A stretch of 61,853 nt of DNA from CAYSEQ01 sp964430475 (GCA_964430475.1 CAYSEQ010000005.1:1-61853), one strand, 5' to 3'; shown: positions 8,132 to 16,890, counted from the stretch's first letter. The notes: generated by a model not told the origin, from the sequence alone. Numbers and translations: made by a program.

Positions 8132-9394
8132 ATGTTTGTAGAAAGAGTAGTACCTTCAGTTGAATCCGAGCGAAGAGATGAGAGAAGTCCTCGCTATTTC
8201 GGCTCAATTGATTCTTTTTTGAAAGAAACTTTAATAACCTCGGAACCTCTTTGTCTTTCAGAATTGGAATTTCGGAATTTGAGAGAGATTACCTTAAGAA
8301 TTGTTTCGTTTATTGATAGATTTTCTTTAAAGGAAAATTGTATTGCTATTGGTGCAAATCCCAACATTGTAATTAGGAGTCTGATGATAGATAGCTATGG
8401 AGATTCTTCTATGCGCTACGGTGGACTTGATATATACCAGGATCCAAATTTGGGCTTTAAGGTTCTTGAAATTAACCCCAGGGTCCAGGCTCTAGGATTA
8501 CAAGACTTTAGACAAAAGGAGTTAGGAATTGTCAATCAACCGAATCTTTTTTCAGATTTACTGTCTTGGTTAAAGGGTAGAGGATTTGAGGAAATATTAG
8601 TTTTAGGTAGTAGAAAAAATCCTTTCTGGAGGGCTTATGAAGAGTTAACTCTAAACTTAAATCGTGAGGGATTTAATGCCCATTTTTGGGATGCTCAGAA
8701 ATTTTTAATTGAGAATAAGATGTCTGGTTATAATCCTGATTTAATTTTGAAATTCTGTAGTAATAAAATCTTTTTGGATAGCGATTATTCAGAAGAACTT
8801 ACAACTATTGTTGCCAAATACAGTATACCGATAATTAACCCTTTGCATTCTTCTTATTTTGGTTATAGAGGTTTTTTGGAAAAGTTAAGAGAGTTTATGC
8901 CTGATATAGTGCCTGGACAAAAGATTTTGAAATGCGATGCCTCAGATCAAAAGTTATTAGAGTTTCCATGGGTTAAGCTTGAAGCATCAGGCTATGAGTA
9001 TGTTGTTAATTACCGAGGTTTGAAACGCTGGGGTAAGGAAGCCCTCTTGGGTTTGATTCGGGGTGATATATTGTTTTCTAAGACTGTATTGCGAGATAGG
9101 AGCGGATCAGATGCATCTAAACTGAGGGAGGTTGCCTATGTTTTGGAGAATGTTCCTCCCGAAGAAATTGTTTGGCTGGCTCAGTCTAATGTTAGACCTT
9201 TAACCAGGGAACTGAGAACTAAAGAGGGTTTAGTGAAAATGGATATTTTGCACAGAGTGTATTGGTTCAAAGACGATGAGGGAAATGTTAATATTAGTTT
9301 GGAAGCTTTTGGGTGTACTGACTCTCAGTTGAAGCAATCTAAGGGAAAAATCAATGCAGGAACTGGTTATGCTATACCCGTAGTGATTGGATGA
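8132..9394 (+). CDS. ATP-grasp-like ligase, glutathionylspermidine-synthase-like layout
   Basis: This 420-residue protein resembles circularly permuted ATP-grasp or glutathionylspermidine-synthase-family proteins. A metal/ATP motif comes early (LGFKVLEINPRVQ). A Rossmann-like pre-ATP-grasp segment follows (about 160-230), then a region ending WVKLEASGYE, and a late motif EIVWLAQSNVRPLT. Such enzymes join a carboxylate to an amine using ATP. The substrate is unknown. The stop overlaps the start of the next gene by 4 nt (ATGA), so the two are translationally coupled. The fold call rests on motif layout only, so confidence is moderate. Confidence 0.45.
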   Translation: MFVERVVPSVESERRDERSPRYFGSIDSFLKETLITSEPLCLSELEFRNLREITLRIVSFIDRFSLKENCIAIGANPNIVIRSLMIDSYGDSSMRYGGLDIYQDPNLGFKVLEINPRVQALGLQDFRQKELGIVNQPNLFSDLLSWLKGRGFEEILVLGSRKNPFWRAYEELTLNLNREGFNAHFWDAQKFLIENKMSGYNPDLILKFCSNKIFLDSDYSEELTTIVAKYSIPIINPLHSSYFGYRGFLEKLREFMPDIVPGQKILKCDASDQKLLEFPWVKLEASGYEYVVNYRGLKRWGKEALLGLIRGDILFSKTVLRDRSGSDASKLREVAYVLENVPPEEIVWLAQSNVRPLTRELRTKEGLVKMDILHRVYWFKDDEGNVNISLEAFGCTDSQLKQSKGKINAGTGYAIPVVIG

Positions 9395-10140
9395 AAGATA
9401 TTAAAAACGAATCCATACTTTTAGCAGAAATAGAAGGTAATAGATACAAGGTTATCTTTGAGAAAGAAAGTTTTCTTACATTTTGTTCTGCTAGTCTTTC
9501 AAAAGTTTTTTTGGCGGTTGAATTTTTAAGGCTTCTTGACGAAAAGAAAATAGTTAACAGGGTAATAACCATCTCTAAAGAAGACTTGGAGGGTTATGGT
9601 ACTGATGTTTTGTATGATTTATATAAGGAAGGAAATTTGATAAAAATCGATGGACTTACCCTAATGGGATTGATGATAAAGTATAGCTGTAATTCCTCTG
9701 CCCTTATTTTGTCTAGATATTTTCTACCCAGAAGAAAAGTTTTACAAAGGAATGCGCACAGAATTTGGGGTTTAAAAGATGTTACTTTGACTAGTAAGAG
9801 GGGTGAGATTTTAACTTATTTTTCGTTAATGGATTTTCTGATTTTATTTAAGTATATCTTTTCAAAAGAGGGTGAGAATTGGGATTTTTTGAGGGAAAAG
9901 TTGAAAACATCTCGTAATATTTATTATCTTTTTGATCAATTGGAGATTGACATCTTGGGTAGTAAGTCCGGCACGCAACATCTAAACGGTGTTTATTGGA
10001 TTAGTAATTGTGGGTTATTTCGCTTGAAAGATAAGGTTTATTTCGCAGGCGCAAGTGTAAGTAGTGATAAAATATCCTCAGCTGTTAATAGGATAAGAGA
10101 AATAGGTAAGGTGCTGATTGCTGTCGCGGCTGGAGGTTAA
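9391..10140 (+). CDS. Class A beta-lactamase-like serine hydrolase, no signal peptide
   Basis: This 249-residue protein has the three signatures of the penicillin-binding/beta-lactamase fold in the right order and spacing: S35-L-S-K38 (SxxK), S99-C-N101 (SxN) and K192-S-G194 (KTG box). There is no N-terminal signal peptide or TM, unlike secreted beta-lactamases, so it appears cytoplasmic unless its true start is elsewhere. The start overlaps the ATP-grasp stop (ATGA), implying a joint function, perhaps making and trimming the same amide-linked product. A drug-resistance role is unlikely. The missing glutamate-type omega-loop motif (ExxLN is not obvious) argues for a peptidase or esterase instead. 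Confidence 0.65.
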   Translation: MKDIKNESILLAEIEGNRYKVIFEKESFLTFCSASLSKVFLAVEFLRLLDEKKIVNRVITISKEDLEGYGTDVLYDLYKEGNLIKIDGLTLMGLMIKYSCNSSALILSRYFLPRRKVLQRNAHRIWGLKDVTLTSKRGEILTYFSLMDFLILFKYIFSKEGENWDFLREKLKTSRNIYYLFDQLEIDILGSKSGTQHLNGVYWISNCGLFRLKDKVYFAGASVSSDKISSAVNRIREIGKVLIAVAAGG

Positions 10141-10486
10141 TGGAGATTATTTCTGTCCCTAGTTTAATTTTTAAGTCAATTGAAGTAATTAAAGCCAGTG
10201 TAATTTGGTTTTGCTCACCTGCGGAGTAATGCTTAGGTATGTTGTTAAATTCATTTTCCGATCTTGAGGCTTTATATACAGTTATGAGATACATTCAAAA
10301 TAAATTTATTTTTTTCTTGATTTTTAAAAGATAGTTGAATAAAGGCGTCTAATGTTTTTATACTGTTTTAGTGGCCCTGTCAAGAAAATTTTAGGATATT
10401 AGAAGTCAAGATATTCGAGGTAAGAATAAATAGCGGTTATAAAAATTATTAGATATATATAAAAAAATTAAAAGATAAATATCTTA
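10141..10486. other. 346-nt intergenic region before the A2M gene
   Basis: No convincing gene is seen. A minus-strand reading frame in 10294-10085 overlaps the serine hydrolase. Its part outside that gene (NNIPKHYSAGEQNQITLA) looks faintly protein-like but has no known relative I recognise. The region from 10300 on is very AT-rich and should contain the promoter of the A2M gene. No clear -35/-10 pair stands out. Confidence 0.4.
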
Positions 10487-10753
10487 GTGAAAAATTTTAA
10501 AATTTTATTTTTCAATAAAAATTCTTTTTGGATTAGCATTCTTCTTTTTCTTTTAACCTCTTTAGGAGCATATTATTCTTCTAACAGTCTTTTAGGGAAG
10601 AAAGAGCAATTAACTGAAACTCTGCAGCTGGAAGGACAAGGCCAAGTACAGTTCAAGCAAGGCAATCAGGAAGTCCAAGGAACAGTGTCAGGATATTTGA
10701 GGCCTCAGATCACATTTTTGGAGGGGACAAATGTTTTAATAGTGGAGGGTTGA
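10487..10753 (+). CDS. Signal/anchor segment of the A2M gene, out of frame
   Basis: This 88-codon ORF begins at GTG 10487, with a basic start, a hydrophobic stretch (FWISILLFLLTSLGAYYSS) and a beta-rich tail ending TNVLIVEG before TGA. The tail runs into the A2M body, which starts in the -1 frame at TTG 10750 (IPLASTDEPVITISGYDLKG). The A2M needs a secretion signal and its own ORF has none, so the two were probably one gene. The missing base could be in the GGG at 10747-10749. Either this is a one-base deletion, or frameshifting or coupled reinitiation joins the parts. It is annotated separately because the frames differ. Confidence 0.65.
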   Translation: MKNFKILFFNKNSFWISILLFLLTSLGAYYSSNSLLGKKEQLTETLQLEGQGQVQFKQGNQEVQGTVSGYLRPQITFLEGTNVLIVEG

Positions 10754-13700
10754 TACCGCTTGCTTCCACCGACGAGCCAGTTATAACTATAAGTGGGTAT
10801 GATCTAAAAGGTGATGCAGAAATCGAGATGTACGAAGCTGACGAGGGTTCGGTGATCAGGTATCTTGTCCACGATAAAGATGGAAATCAGATAAATAAGA
10901 ACCCAGATGTTAGCCAATTTCGATACATAACTTCGTTGAAGCAGAACCTGGGGACAGAAGGCTACACAAATACCAAAATTTCGCTTCCTTTTACAGAGAC
11001 AGGAATATTTTATCTAAAAGTCAAAATTGGTTCTATTAGCGCAGAATCCTTTGTTATAAGATCGAATTTTGGTGTTTTGGTAAGGGAGGGAGATAATCAG
11101 TTTATATTTTGGGGGCAAGATTTCAAGACCAAAAGAAGCGTTTCGGATGGAGTGATAAGGATAATGGATTTGCAGGATATTCCTAAGGAACTCCAGATAG
11201 TTTCCTTCGACACAGAGGGAATTGCTCGAGCAGATATTAATGCTATGGCAGATATAGCATTGGTTCAAAGGGGAGCTGATCGAGCAATTGTGCCTTTGAA
11301 TTTGAAATACATGAATCGTGAGAGTTATTATAAAGATTTTATACCGAAAGGAAGACCACTGAGGTATTTTATTTTTACTGATAGACCTCTTTATAAACCC
11401 GGAGACACCGTTTATTTTAAAGCAATTTTAAGAAATGATGACGATGCAAGATATTCGATTCCATCTGGAGAAGCCCTAGTGAGGATTTATAGATCCTCAA
11501 TTGATGCAAAGGTGGTCTTTGAGAAGAAAATTTCAATTTCAGAGAGAGGAACGATAGAAGGTCAATACCAAATTCCAGAAGATTCTAAAGTTGGTAATTA
11601 TCAATTGAGTGTAAATATTGATTCTCAAGTTGGGGAAGCTGATTATTGGAGTCATGAATTTTCATCTGGTTCAACTTCATTCGGCATTGAATACTTTAGA
11701 AAACCTGAGTTTTTTATTGATATCACAGCCCCTGTAACAGAATTGATAGCAGGCGATCGACTTACCTTCAAAATTAGTGGAACTTATTTTTCGGGTCAAC
11801 CCTTAATTGGTCAAAAAGTAAAATATGTAGTTTATTCGTCTGACTACTACCAGTACGATTATCTAACCAATCGACAAAAACCGATATTAAGTGATAACTA
11901 TAGATATGGCTATTGGACTGGTGGAATAGTTACAGAAGGAAATACAATACTGAATAAAGACGGGGAGGCAGAGGTAAATCTTGATACTAAGGTTAATTTT
12001 AGCGTGGGTTTAAATAAAATTTTTTCTATAGAGGTTACTACTGAAGGTGAAGTACAAAGCCCCGCTTTTAGTAGGAAAAACATCTTAATCTATTCTGGGG
12101 AGTATGCAATATTCAGGAAGGATGTAGGGCGAAATGAAAAAGTAAATACAACTGTTGACTTACCCATTATATTAATTCCGTACAATAACAACTTTAGTGT
12201 TTCAGAAGTGGAATTGAAGGCAAAGATTCAACGTAGTGATTGGATCAAGTATGATGACCCAAACCAAAAGTATCCAGTCTATAAAGAAGTAAGAGAAAGT
12301 TTACCCGATATCTTTACAAAAACGGACAGTCAAGGTGAGGCCAATTTTAGGTTTACTCCCTCCAAGACTGGATTATATACGTTGACAGTTGAAGGTAAAG
12401 ACTCTCGAGGGAATTTAATATCTCATGAGTTTTTCATTTATGTCACTGAGGAAGGACAGCCAGTATATGAAAAGGACAAAGTCTTTAAAGATATATCCAT
12501 ATCGGCTGATAAACGGAAATACTTTCCTAATGAATCCGTAAGGTTTTACATTTATTCTGAGATTCCTGATAGAGATATCTTCTTGTCATTAGAAAGGGGT
12601 AGGCTTGATAGATTTCGAGTTGTCCACCTTGATGGTAAAAATACTTATGTTGATATCCCCCTTGTCAACACTGATATACCTAATATATATGCTAATGTTT
12701 CAAGCTTCTCCGATAAAAGCTTAAATTTTGACGAAATTAACTTGAGTGTCTCGTCAGATAGCAAAAAAGTTGTTATAAATATAACTCCTAATAGTAAAAG
12801 ATTCGGTCCTGGGGAGACTGTGACTGTTGATATCCTTACTACAGATGTAGAGGGTAAACCTGTCTCAGGGGATCTTGCTTTATGGGCAGTTGATAAAGCT
12901 ATATTTGAACTTTCGTATAGTAGACTTGGGAATATATTTGATACTTTTTGGAAGGAGAGGTTTAATTCAACAAGCAGAGCCCATTCATTAGAAGGTATTT
13001 TTTTCTATGTTCCTGCGGAAATGGGTGGTTGTTTTGTTGGGGGAACTAAGGTTTTGATGGCTGATGGTAAGCTGAAGAACATAGAAGATGTTAAGATAGG
13101 GGATTATGTTTTGACGAGAAAGAGTGGTTACGATTCCACATTGGTCAAAGCGAGAGTTCTTAAAACTTACAAAGCTGAGGAGTCAGGTTATTTGATAATC
13201 AACGGAAATCTTAAAGTTACAGCTGACCACATAGTTTGGTCAAACGACGCCTGGAAGGAGGCTGGGAGTATTCAGATCGGGGACACCCTACTTGACGATA
13301 AAGGAAGGAAACTGAAGGTAAATTCTATCGAATGGCAGACGGAGAAGGTTAGTGTCTATAACCTTTTGGTTGAAAATTACCATAGCTATTTTGCAAATGG
13401 CATTTGGGTTCACAATGATAAAGTTTCTGCAAGAACTGTCTATAAAGATACAGCTTATTGGAACCCCTCGATTAGTACTGATTCGTCAGGCAGGGCACAA
13501 GTGAGGTTTAAATTACCCGATAATCTAACAACTTGGGTGATAGCTGCGGTTGCAGCAACAGCTGATACACAAGTTGGGCAGAGTACAACTGAAATTGTTG
13601 TTACAAAAGATGTAATAATTCGCCCAATACTACCTAATATATTTCGTAAAGGAGATGAGGTTGTAGTTTCAGCGTTAGTTCAAAACTTTACCCAGCAGGA

Positions 13701-15795
13701 TCACACTTTTGAAGTAGGCCTTGAATTTGATTCGGGGGAAGTGGAGCAAGAAGAACAAAATTCTGCGCTGATAAAATCTAACACAATGCAGAAGTTTCAC
13801 TGGAAGATAAAGCCAACGAAGGAAAATGAGAGATCAAAGCTTGTTTTTTCAGCAAAGGTTAAGGATAACCCTAGCTTGTCTGATATTGTTAGACAAGAAA
13901 TTCCTATAAGAGCTTTCGGTTTTGAAGAGGAAAGAGGGGAATCGGGAGAGGGAACGAAAAGTTATAACATTAAGCTTGCAGTTGATATCGACAAAGATAA
14001 ATCAAAAATTACTTTGTACTTAACGCCTAATATCCTAAGTTCTCTTCAACCAACTATGAAATATTTAATCAATTATCCTTATGGATGTGTAGAACAAACC
14101 ACCAGTAGATTTGTACCAGCGATTATAGCAAAGACCAACCCTGATTTATTTTCGGATGTTCCCGAAGATAAGAACTTGGATAAAATAATACAAAAAAGTA
14201 TCGAACTTCTCACAAGCCAGCAACAGAAGGATGGAGGTTGGACTTGGTGGTTTAGGGGCAGATCGGACCCCTTTATAGTTTCTTATGTTATAGAATATCT
14301 TTTACAAGCAAAGAAGTTAGGTTTCAAGGTTGAGGATGAGGTACTAGCTAGAGCCAAGAGATATTTAGAGGAAGAATTTACCTTTGACCCAAATACTGGC
14401 CAAAAAATACCATACAATAAAGAGGAGTCAATCGCAAAGAATTACGGTCTAATTTTGCTTGGTGAAAAAGAAAAGGTTAAGCGATTGACTGACCTTAATA
14501 ATATAAGCCCCGATTTTCTATCCATTGCGGTAATGGCTAATTATCTAAATGGTGATAAAAACCCACAGAGTAATGGTTTGATTCAACTTTCCTCGTTAGC
14601 AAAAACTCAAGGGGATGTTGTTTTCTGGGAAGCAGGGAATAAATTAAATTTTGGTTCAAAAGAAGCATCGACTGCTTTAGCTATAAGAGCTCTTCTTCTT
14701 GCCGGAGGAGATAGAGATTTAGTGATTAAAGGAGCAAAATATCTAATTCGACACAAAAACCTATATTGGTCAAATACTTTTGCAGCATCCCAGGCAGTAA
14801 GAGCTTTGGCTGAGTTTTCGAATACATTTAAACAGCTAGAGCCAAATTATAGTTACATTGTTACCTTGGATGGGAAGCAAATTTCCCAAGGAAAAGTTAC
14901 TGATGCAAAACAAGTCATAAAAGAGATTGATGTACCAATTTCAAAAATAAGACCAGATGGTTCGACACTTTCTGTGGTTAAAGAAGGTGAAGGACAAATT
15001 TATTCGACTCTATTAGTGAGAGAGTTTCATACAGATAAAAATGCTAAGGCTGTAAATCGCGGTTTTTCGATCAAAAAAGAATTTGTTAATGAAAGAGGAT
15101 TGGGTTTTAGCTTTGGAGTTGGAGATATCGTTATTGTAAAAATTACAGTAAAAGGTTTACAAGCAGAAGAAAATTATGGTGTTATCAAGGACGATTTGCC
15201 TGCGGGTTTGGTTCCTATAAACCAATCATTTAAAAATGAGAGATTCAACCAACCGGATTATTATGGGTATGGGGGTTTGGTAGGTGGAGAAGTAACAGAG
15301 AATGGGATTATTTTGTCGCTTTATAAAATAAATGCTGGTGAAAACATTTACACTTATAGGGCAAGGGTAGTTAATGCAGGAAAGTTTATCGTTCCTCCAG
15401 TTTCTATTTCACTGATGTATTCTCCTGAGATCTCTGGAGTATCGGAGGTAGGGTCAATTGAGGTAGTTGAAGAATCTAAATATATCGGAATTGAGTCAAT
15501 TGTTGAAAAGAGTAGAGAAAGCGTGAGGAGTACCCTGAATCAAAAAGAAAATCTTATTAGTTTATTTCTGATAGTCATTTTAACATTGACAGTTCTATCT
15601 TATTTATTCCTTAGGAATGGAGGAATTGTAAAAATAAAGGTTTTCAAAAGTCGATTGGCTAACTTAGTTAAGGATAAGGTTAAAAAACTTTTTAGAGTAG
15701 GAGAGCATTATCGATCAGAAGCAATTACAAGAAGGGTAAAAAGTGATAATTTTCCAGGCTCTTCTAATGATGACAAAAATAGTGGTGATAGTTAA
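10750..15795 (+). CDS. Alpha-2-macroglobulin family protein with embedded Hint domain
   Basis: This 1681-codon frame (numbered from TTG 10750) encodes a bacterial A2M, a surface protein that traps attacking proteases. Macroglobulin-like domains fill about 1-740 (TDRPLYKPGDTVYFKAILR near 206, WAVDKAIFELS near 712). The intact thioester motif GCVEQ has Cys1113 and Gln1116, inside a helical thioester domain of about 1100-1370. A C-terminal TM helix lies at about 1600-1622 with a basic tail. After Gly760, in the place of the bait region and just before DTAYWNPSIS, sits a 129-residue Hint domain (see 13030). The signal sequence is in the preceding, offset frame. The downstream MEMO gene overlaps the 3' end. 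The A2M identification is strong; whether the full protein is made depends on the frame problem. Confidence 0.9.
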   Translation: MIPLASTDEPVITISGYDLKGDAEIEMYEADEGSVIRYLVHDKDGNQINKNPDVSQFRYITSLKQNLGTEGYTNTKISLPFTETGIFYLKVKIGSISAESFVIRSNFGVLVREGDNQFIFWGQDFKTKRSVSDGVIRIMDLQDIPKELQIVSFDTEGIARADINAMADIALVQRGADRAIVPLNLKYMNRESYYKDFIPKGRPLRYFIFTDRPLYKPGDTVYFKAILRNDDDARYSIPSGEALVRIYRSSIDAKVVFEKKISISERGTIEGQYQIPEDSKVGNYQLSVNIDSQVGEADYWSHEFSSGSTSFGIEYFRKPEFFIDITAPVTELIAGDRLTFKISGTYFSGQPLIGQKVKYVVYSSDYYQYDYLTNRQKPILSDNYRYGYWTGGIVTEGNTILNKDGEAEVNLDTKVNFSVGLNKIFSIEVTTEGEVQSPAFSRKNILIYSGEYAIFRKDVGRNEKVNTTVDLPIILIPYNNNFSVSEVELKAKIQRSDWIKYDDPNQKYPVYKEVRESLPDIFTKTDSQGEANFRFTPSKTGLYTLTVEGKDSRGNLISHEFFIYVTEEGQPVYEKDKVFKDISISADKRKYFPNESVRFYIYSEIPDRDIFLSLERGRLDRFRVVHLDGKNTYVDIPLVNTDIPNIYANVSSFSDKSLNFDEINLSVSSDSKKVVINITPNSKRFGPGETVTVDILTTDVEGKPVSGDLALWAVDKAIFELSYSRLGNIFDTFWKERFNSTSRAHSLEGIFFYVPAEMGGCFVGGTKVLMADGKLKNIEDVKIGDYVLTRKSGYDSTLVKARVLKTYKAEESGYLIINGNLKVTADHIVWSNDAWKEAGSIQIGDTLLDDKGRKLKVNSIEWQTEKVSVYNLLVENYHSYFANGIWVHNDKVSARTVYKDTAYWNPSISTDSSGRAQVRFKLPDNLTTWVIAAVAATADTQVGQSTTEIVVTKDVIIRPILPNIFRKGDEVVVSALVQNFTQQDHTFEVGLEFDSGEVEQEEQNSALIKSNTMQKFHWKIKPTKENERSKLVFSAKVKDNPSLSDIVRQEIPIRAFGFEEERGESGEGTKSYNIKLAVDIDKDKSKITLYLTPNILSSLQPTMKYLINYPYGCVEQTTSRFVPAIIAKTNPDLFSDVPEDKNLDKIIQKSIELLTSQQQKDGGWTWWFRGRSDPFIVSYVIEYLLQAKKLGFKVEDEVLARAKRYLEEEFTFDPNTGQKIPYNKEESIAKNYGLILLGEKEKVKRLTDLNNISPDFLSIAVMANYLNGDKNPQSNGLIQLSSLAKTQGDVVFWEAGNKLNFGSKEASTALAIRALLLAGGDRDLVIKGAKYLIRHKNLYWSNTFAASQAVRALAEFSNTFKQLEPNYSYIVTLDGKQISQGKVTDAKQVIKEIDVPISKIRPDGSTLSVVKEGEGQIYSTLLVREFHTDKNAKAVNRGFSIKKEFVNERGLGFSFGVGDIVIVKITVKGLQAEENYGVIKDDLPAGLVPINQSFKNERFNQPDYYGYGGLVGGEVTENGIILSLYKINAGENIYTYRARVVNAGKFIVPPVSISLMYSPEISGVSEVGSIEVVEESKYIGIESIVEKSRESVRSTLNQKENLISLFLIVILTLTVLSYLFLRNGGIVKIKVFKSRLANLVKDKVKKLFRVGEHYRSEAITRRVKSDNFPGSSNDDKNSGDS
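13030..13416 (+). other. Hint/bacterial intein-like (BIL type A) domain inside A2M
   Basis: Residues Cys761 to Asn889 of the A2M frame form a complete mini-intein fold. Block A is CFVGGTKVLMADGKLKNIED with KIGDYVLTR following. Block B has Thr824-A-D-His827 (LKVTADHIVWS). The C-terminal blocks are VYNLLVENYHSYFANGIW and VHN at 887-889. The next residue is Asp890, not Cys, Ser or Thr, so canonical splicing is not expected. Type A BIL domains have exactly this pattern (Cys start, His-Asn end, variable +1) and cleave themselves. There is no homing endonuclease insert. Its position coincides with the A2M bait region. Confidence 0.85.
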
Positions 15796-15970
15796 AGTAT
15801 TTTTCATTGTCTTCTTATTGGTAGTAACAGGGTCTGTCTTTTATAGTAAATCTTCTTACCCCGTTTATAAAAGTAGTGTCCCGACTACATCGGAAACTAC
15901 TTATAATTTAAAAATTAACCCTGTGCACTGGATTAAATTTTTTGATGAACAAACGTTTTTTTGGCGATAA
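15767..15970 (+). CDS. Signal/anchor segment of the MEMO-like gene, out of frame
   Basis: The start is ATG 15767 (a second ATG follows at once), overlapping the A2M 3' end by 29 nt. The sequence begins with a TM or signal helix (IVVIVKVFFIVFLLVVTGSVF), followed by about 35 residues ending INPVHWIKFFDEQTFFWR before TAA. The MEMO body starts one base back, at TTG 15961, inside a run of seven T (15956-15962). Reading -1 there gives EQTFFLAINRSKNKLS, a smooth join. Together they would make a secreted or anchored MEMO-family protein of about 305 residues. Confidence 0.6.
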   Translation: MMTKIVVIVKVFFIVFLLVVTGSVFYSKSSYPVYKSSVPTTSETTYNLKINPVHWIKFFDEQTFFWR

Positions 15971-16689
15971 ATAGAAGTAAGAATAAACTATCATTTTCGA
16001 CTCGCGTAAGGGGTGGAATAATTCCCCACCATTTGCTGGTTTCGGATGTAATAGCGGATTTTTTTAGTAGGCTTTCAACTCAAAAACCTACAACAATTAT
16101 TTTAGTTGGACCAAATCATTACGAAAGAGGTAATTTTGAGGCATTGACGAGTCTTTACGATTGGGAAACCCCATTAGGTATTGTTCATGCTGATGAATCT
16201 ATAATTGGCGCACTTATTGGAAGTCAGTTAGTAGTGGTTGACGAAAAGACTCTACCAGATGATCATTCCTTATCGGCTATTATGCCTTTTATTAAATATT
16301 ATTTACCTGATGCGAAAGTAGTACCTATTTTAGTAAGTAGAAGTTTATCGAAAGAAGAATCGGAGATCCTAGCTACCAAGTTGAGTAGTTTGTTTAATGA
16401 TAATACTGTAGTAGTTGCTTCAGTTGACTTTTCGCATTATTTATCAAGTACCGAGGCGAGAGATAAAGACGAAATTACTCTTCAGATATTAAAAGAATTT
16501 GATTACCAAAGATTGTATTTGCTAGATAACGACTATTTAGATAGTCCAGCATCTGTTGGGATTTTGCTTATGACAATGCAGAAATTAGGTAGTACAAATA
16601 TGGAGATTTTATTCCACACAAATTCCGGAGAAATACTTAACAACAAGTTCATTCCCACTACCAGTTACTTTGAAATTGTTTATTATTAG
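15961..16689 (+). CDS. MEMO1/AmmeMemoRadiSam protein B family
   Basis: This 242-codon frame belongs to the MEMO family, related to extradiol dioxygenases. It has the early GGIIPHHLL motif (normally HAGY/HH region), ILVGPNHY, a DDHSLSAIMPFI segment, and VASVDFSHYLSS with a conserved His near the active site. The family's reaction is unsettled; partners AMMECR1 and a radical SAM enzyme are absent here. The preceding ORF supplies a signal anchor in the other frame, suggesting an exported variant. The overlap with A2M implies a shared operon. The TTG start is only formal; the true N-terminus is probably in the upstream frame. Confidence 0.75.
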   Translation: MAINRSKNKLSFSTRVRGGIIPHHLLVSDVIADFFSRLSTQKPTTIILVGPNHYERGNFEALTSLYDWETPLGIVHADESIIGALIGSQLVVVDEKTLPDDHSLSAIMPFIKYYLPDAKVVPILVSRSLSKEESEILATKLSSLFNDNTVVVASVDFSHYLSSTEARDKDEITLQILKEFDYQRLYLLDNDYLDSPASVGILLMTMQKLGSTNMEILFHTNSGEILNNKFIPTTSYFEIVYY

Positions 16690-16741
16690 TTTTTACCCCC
16701 TTAGCTGTTTGCACGCTTTTGGATAGCGTTCATCTTTGAGA

Positions 16742-16775
16742 ATTGGTAAATACTATTAGAAATTTGTTAAATTTA
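16742..16775. repeat. 34-bp dispersed repeat, copy B
   Basis: It matches 4493-4527 (ATTGGTAA, then TATTAGAAATTT-G-TTAAATTTA). It lies in a 200-nt non-coding gap after the MEMO gene and before a small hypothetical gene. The rest of this gap holds nothing I recognise. Confidence 0.5.
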
Positions 16776-16890
16776 GGGTGTTAAAATTTAATAAACTAGC
16801 GAAGAAATTTATATTCAACAAGTTATTTTGGCTTTGTCAAAAATAATAAAATAATGTTAATATGGATAAAGCGCTGAGACAAATTGAAAA

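Noticed and set aside
10085..10294. Minus-strand 69-codon ORF
   Set aside because: More than a quarter of it is antisense to the serine hydrolase gene, it has no family signature, and its composition looks like a chance frame.
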